From the NCBI RefSeq assembly GCF_007833795.1, contig NZ_CP032702.1:3596001-3660000 (forward strand): a stretch of 64,000 bases of DNA. The letters run 5' to 3'. Positions 61,555-64,000 of this stretch are shown piece after piece. This DNA comes from Candidatus Pantoea soli (GTDB lineage: Bacteria > Pseudomonadota > Gammaproteobacteria > Enterobacterales > Enterobacteriaceae). The notes under the pieces were generated by a model. The model searched no databases. It was not told where the DNA came from and saw only the letters and a list, made by a program, of their open reading frames with translations. Numbering within the stretch: position 1 is the stretch's first letter; every line of letters begins with the position of its first letter. A program made the translations under genes and the position numbers.

Positions 61555-61580
61555 AAAACCCGGCCGGAGCCGGGTTTTTC
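61555..61580 (-). terminator. Terminator between rpmG and mutM
   Basis: CCCGGC / GCCGGG stem with a 4-base loop, flanked by TTTTTC on one side and AAAAAA on the other. On the minus strand it ends in TTTTTTGTTTC. It should reduce mutM expression relative to rpmBG. Confidence 0.85.
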
Positions 61581-61595
61581 GCAAGAACACTAAAA

Positions 61596-61766
<171 letters not shown>

Positions 61767-61774
61767 TCAGTTCC

Positions 61775-62148
<374 letters not shown>

Positions 62149-62154
62149 TGGCGT

Positions 62155-62183
62155 AGTATACGCCGCTCAGCCCAAGTGCTCAA
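62155..62183 (-). promoter_or_regulatory. rpmBG promoter
   Basis: On the minus strand TTGAGC, 17 bases, then TATACT: a near-consensus sigma-70 promoter about 145 bases upstream of rpmB. Confidence 0.8.
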
Positions 62184-62191
62184 GTCCCGAA

Positions 62192-62213
62192 CAAATAAAG
62201 ATCCCTTCGGATC
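62192..62213 (-). terminator. Weak terminator after radC
   Basis: On the minus strand GATCC-GAAG-GGATC followed by TTTATTTG, about 40 bases beyond the radC stop. The stem is only 5 bp, so this is tentative; it overlaps the upstream side of the rpmBG promoter region. Confidence 0.4.
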
Positions 62214-62253
62214 GCGTAAAAACGCCTCATTTCTGCCCGATTGACACCGGAAA

Positions 62254-62910
62254 TCACAGCCAGCCGCGTTCGGCAAAGGAGGTAAACTCGCCGTGGCCAA
62301 TCACCAGGTGATCTAACAGGCGAATATTCAGCAGCGCACAGGCCTGCGCCACCTTACCGGTAATTTCACGATCGGCGCGACTGGGTTCTGCCCGCCCGGA
62401 GGGGTGATTGTGCGCCAGAATTACTGCGGCGGCGTTGAGCTTCAATGCTTCACGCACGATTTCACGCGGATGTACCTCTACACTGGCTATGGAGCCGGAA
62501 AACATCTTCTGTGCCTGTAAGACCCGATGCTGGTTGTCGAGAAACAGCGCCATAAAGATTTCCCGTTCCTGATGCGCCAGCACGCTTTGCAGGTAGTGGC
62601 GCGTGACCTGCGGGTTCTCCATCACATTTTCCCGCGCCAGCTGGCTGGCAAAAAAGCGTCGTCCCAGTTCGGCAATCGCATGCAGCTGCGTCAGCTTGGC
62701 ACTGCCCACGCCTTTGATCTGCGCCAGTTCCTCTTTACTGGCCGTCATAATACGGTACAGCGAGCCGAACTCATTCAGCATCTGTCGTGCCAGTGTCATC
62801 ACGCTGGTGCCGCAGATACCCGTGCGCAGAAAGATCGCCAGCAGCTCCGCATCGCTCAGCGCTTCCGCCCCCAGCAGCAGCAGTTTTTCCCGTGGTGCCA
62901 GTTCCGTCAT
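62254..62910 (-). CDS. radC: RadC/YicR family JAB1-domain protein
   Basis: Family once linked to DNA repair, later shown not to be needed for it in E. coli; role uncertain. The start at 62910 ([13 protein letters not shown]) has GGAGG ahead and gives 218 residues; open sequence upstream to 63150 overlaps coaBC and is not family-like. The helix-hairpin-helix region is at about residues 60-85 ([17 protein letters not shown]). The JAMM-type metal motif is [15 protein letters not shown] (about 167-181). Divergent from coaBC. Confidence 0.96.
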   Translation of the reverse strand: MTELAPREKLLLLGAEALSDAELLAIFLRTGICGTSVMTLARQMLNEFGSLYRIMTASKEELAQIKGVGSAKLTQLHAIAELGRRFFASQLARENVMENPQVTRHYLQSVLAHQEREIFMALFLDNQHRVLQAQKMFSGSIASVEVHPREIVREALKLNAAAVILAHNHPSGRAEPSRADREITGKVAQACALLNIRLLDHLVIGHGEFTSFAERGWL

Positions 62911-63100
62911 CGTTGCCTCCTCCCTGCGTTGCGGCGATTCTGCGCCAGTCGCCGCCGCCCCGCCAGCAGCAGAAGGTGAATTCCCGAGCCGGCTCGCAAA
63001 GGGCGCAGGCAGTGAAAAGGCGACGCCGGCATTTTGTGATAAAGTTGCGCCTATCTGCCGCGTCTGATGCGGCATTCTGCATTGAGTTGAGGCGAACAAC

Positions 63101-64000
63101 ATGATGGGATTAGCCGGAAAAAAAATTCTGCTGGGCGTGAGCGGCGGCATTGCTGCTTACAAAGCGCCGGAACTGGTGCGTCGTCTGCGCGACCGGGGTG
63201 CCGAGGTGCGCGTCATGATGACGGAAGCCGCAAAAGCCTTTATCACACCGCTCAGCCTGCAGGCGGTTTCCGGTTATCCGGTGTTTGATGACCTGCTTGA
63301 CCCGGCGGCCGAAGCCGCCATGGGCCACATCGAGCTGGCTAAATGGGCCGATCTGATTCTGCTGGCCCCGGCCAGCGCAGACCTGATTGCCCGCATTACG
63401 GCTGGCATGGCCAACGATCTTGTCACCACGGCCTGTCTGGCCAGCGCTGCCCCACTGGCGATTGTGCCGGCCATGAATCAGCAGATGTATCGCGCGGCGG
63501 TAACCCAGGAAAATCTGCAGCGCCTGGCGCAGCGTGGCGTCCTGATCTGGGGCCCGGACAGCGGCAGCCAGGCGTGTGGCGATGTCGGGCCAGGACGTAT
63601 GCCTGACCCGCTGGCCATTGTGGCGCATGCGCTGGAGTGGGCTGCGCCCGTCAACGATCTGCAACATCTCAATATTATGATCACCGCCGGTCCAACCCGC
63701 GAAGCGCTTGACCCGGTGCGGTACATCAGCAACCACAGCTCCGGCAAAATGGGGTATGCCATTGCCGCCGCCGCCGCACAGCGCGGCGCTCACGTCACGC
63801 TGATTTCAGGGCCGGTGGCTCTGCCGGTGCCTGCAGGCGTTACGCGCGTGGATGTCACCAGCGCGCTGGAGATGGAAGCCGCGGTGATGGCGCAAATCCG
63901 GCAACAACATATTTTCATTGCCAGCGCCGCCGTGGCAGACTACCGCGCGGCGAATATCGCCGCAGAAAAAATCAAAAAACAGGGTGACGACGATAACGTC
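63101..64000 (+). CDS. coaBC: Bifunctional phosphopantothenoylcysteine decarboxylase / synthase, N-terminal part
   Basis: Two steps of coenzyme A synthesis: CoaB joins cysteine to phosphopantothenate and CoaC decarboxylates the product. About 300 residues are present and the gene continues past the right edge. The CoaC flavin domain begins [16 protein letters not shown] (about residues 6-21) with the catalytic histidine in MGHIELAKW (near 75) and cysteine in [13 protein letters not shown] (near 159). The CoaB part begins around residue 185 with [15 protein letters not shown]. Adjacent ATGs at 63101 and 63104 are both possible; GAGG is 8 bases from the first. Confidence 0.97.
   Translation, partial: MMGLAGKKILLGVSGGIAAYKAPELVRRLRDRGAEVRVMMTEAAKAFITPLSLQAVSGYPVFDDLLDPAAEAAMGHIELAKWADLILLAPASADLIARITAGMANDLVTTACLASAAPLAIVPAMNQQMYRAAVTQENLQRLAQRGVLIWGPDSGSQACGDVGPGRMPDPLAIVAHALEWAAPVNDLQHLNIMITAGPTREALDPVRYISNHSSGKMGYAIAAAAAQRGAHVTLISGPVALPVPAGVTRVDVTSALEMEAAVMAQIRQQHIFIASAAVADYRAANIAAEKIKKQGDDDNV

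Noticed and set aside
62911-63150. N-terminal extension of radC
   Set aside because: It would run over the coaBC start, and GGAGG marks the 62910 start.

Overview
The window is a stretch of ordinary, gene-dense chromosome from a gammaproteobacterium of the order Enterobacterales. It most resembles the Erwiniaceae (Pantoea/Erwinia type); the genus is an inference from gene order and protein resemblance, with no database search. About 63 protein-coding genes can be named or described. I saw no tRNA, rRNA, insertion sequence, prophage or CRISPR array. The left edge cuts argH and the right edge cuts coaBC.

Layout. (1) 1-4960: arginine biosynthesis, argCBGH leftward and argE rightward from a shared control region with two tandem ARG boxes. 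(2) 5206-9193: ppc, then an orphan multi-spanning flippase-like gene. (3) 9340-14641: the methionine regulon, metB-metL and metF leftward and metJ rightward, with MetJ box arrays and a MetR-type palindrome. (4) 14719-22732: rpmE, priA, cytR, ftsN, hslVU (behind a sigma-32 type promoter), rraA, zapB. (5) 23151-33480: glycerol and central carbon genes (glpF, glpK, glpX, tpiA, pfkA) with emrD, fpr, yiiQ, cdh and sbp. (6) 33687-37519: fieF and the Cpx envelope-stress system (cpxP, cpxR, cpxA), with the 3'UTR small RNA CpxQ recognisable behind cpxP. (7) 37554-43595: trmL, cysE, gpsA, secB, grxC, yibN, envC, yibQ. (8) 43662-60233: two glycosyltransferase-type genes, tdh-kbl, and the lipopolysaccharide core cluster hldD-waaF-waaC ... 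waaA-waaE, followed by coaD. (9) 60716-64000: mutM, rpmG, rpmB, radC, coaBC.

The accessory interest is concentrated in the surface-polysaccharide genes. The core cluster encodes the inner-core machinery (HldD, WaaC, WaaF, WaaQ, WaaA) plus a set resembling Klebsiella/Serratia-type cores: WaaE, WabG, a WabH-like transferase and a WabN-like deacetylase. It also holds a WaaH homologue and an unassigned GT9 enzyme. No O-antigen ligase is present where waaL usually lies. Two further glycosyltransferase-type genes sit between yibQ and tdh, and an orphan flippase lies between ppc and metF.

Relative to E. coli K-12 (from memory), several differences stand out. argG lies inside the arg operon. menA is missing between hslU and rraA, and gpmM is missing between yibN and envC. 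emrD sits next to glpX. cpxA is joined to trmL. I found no clearly new system; the best candidates for novelty are the polysaccharide genes and a terminator-like stem upstream of the WabH-like gene.
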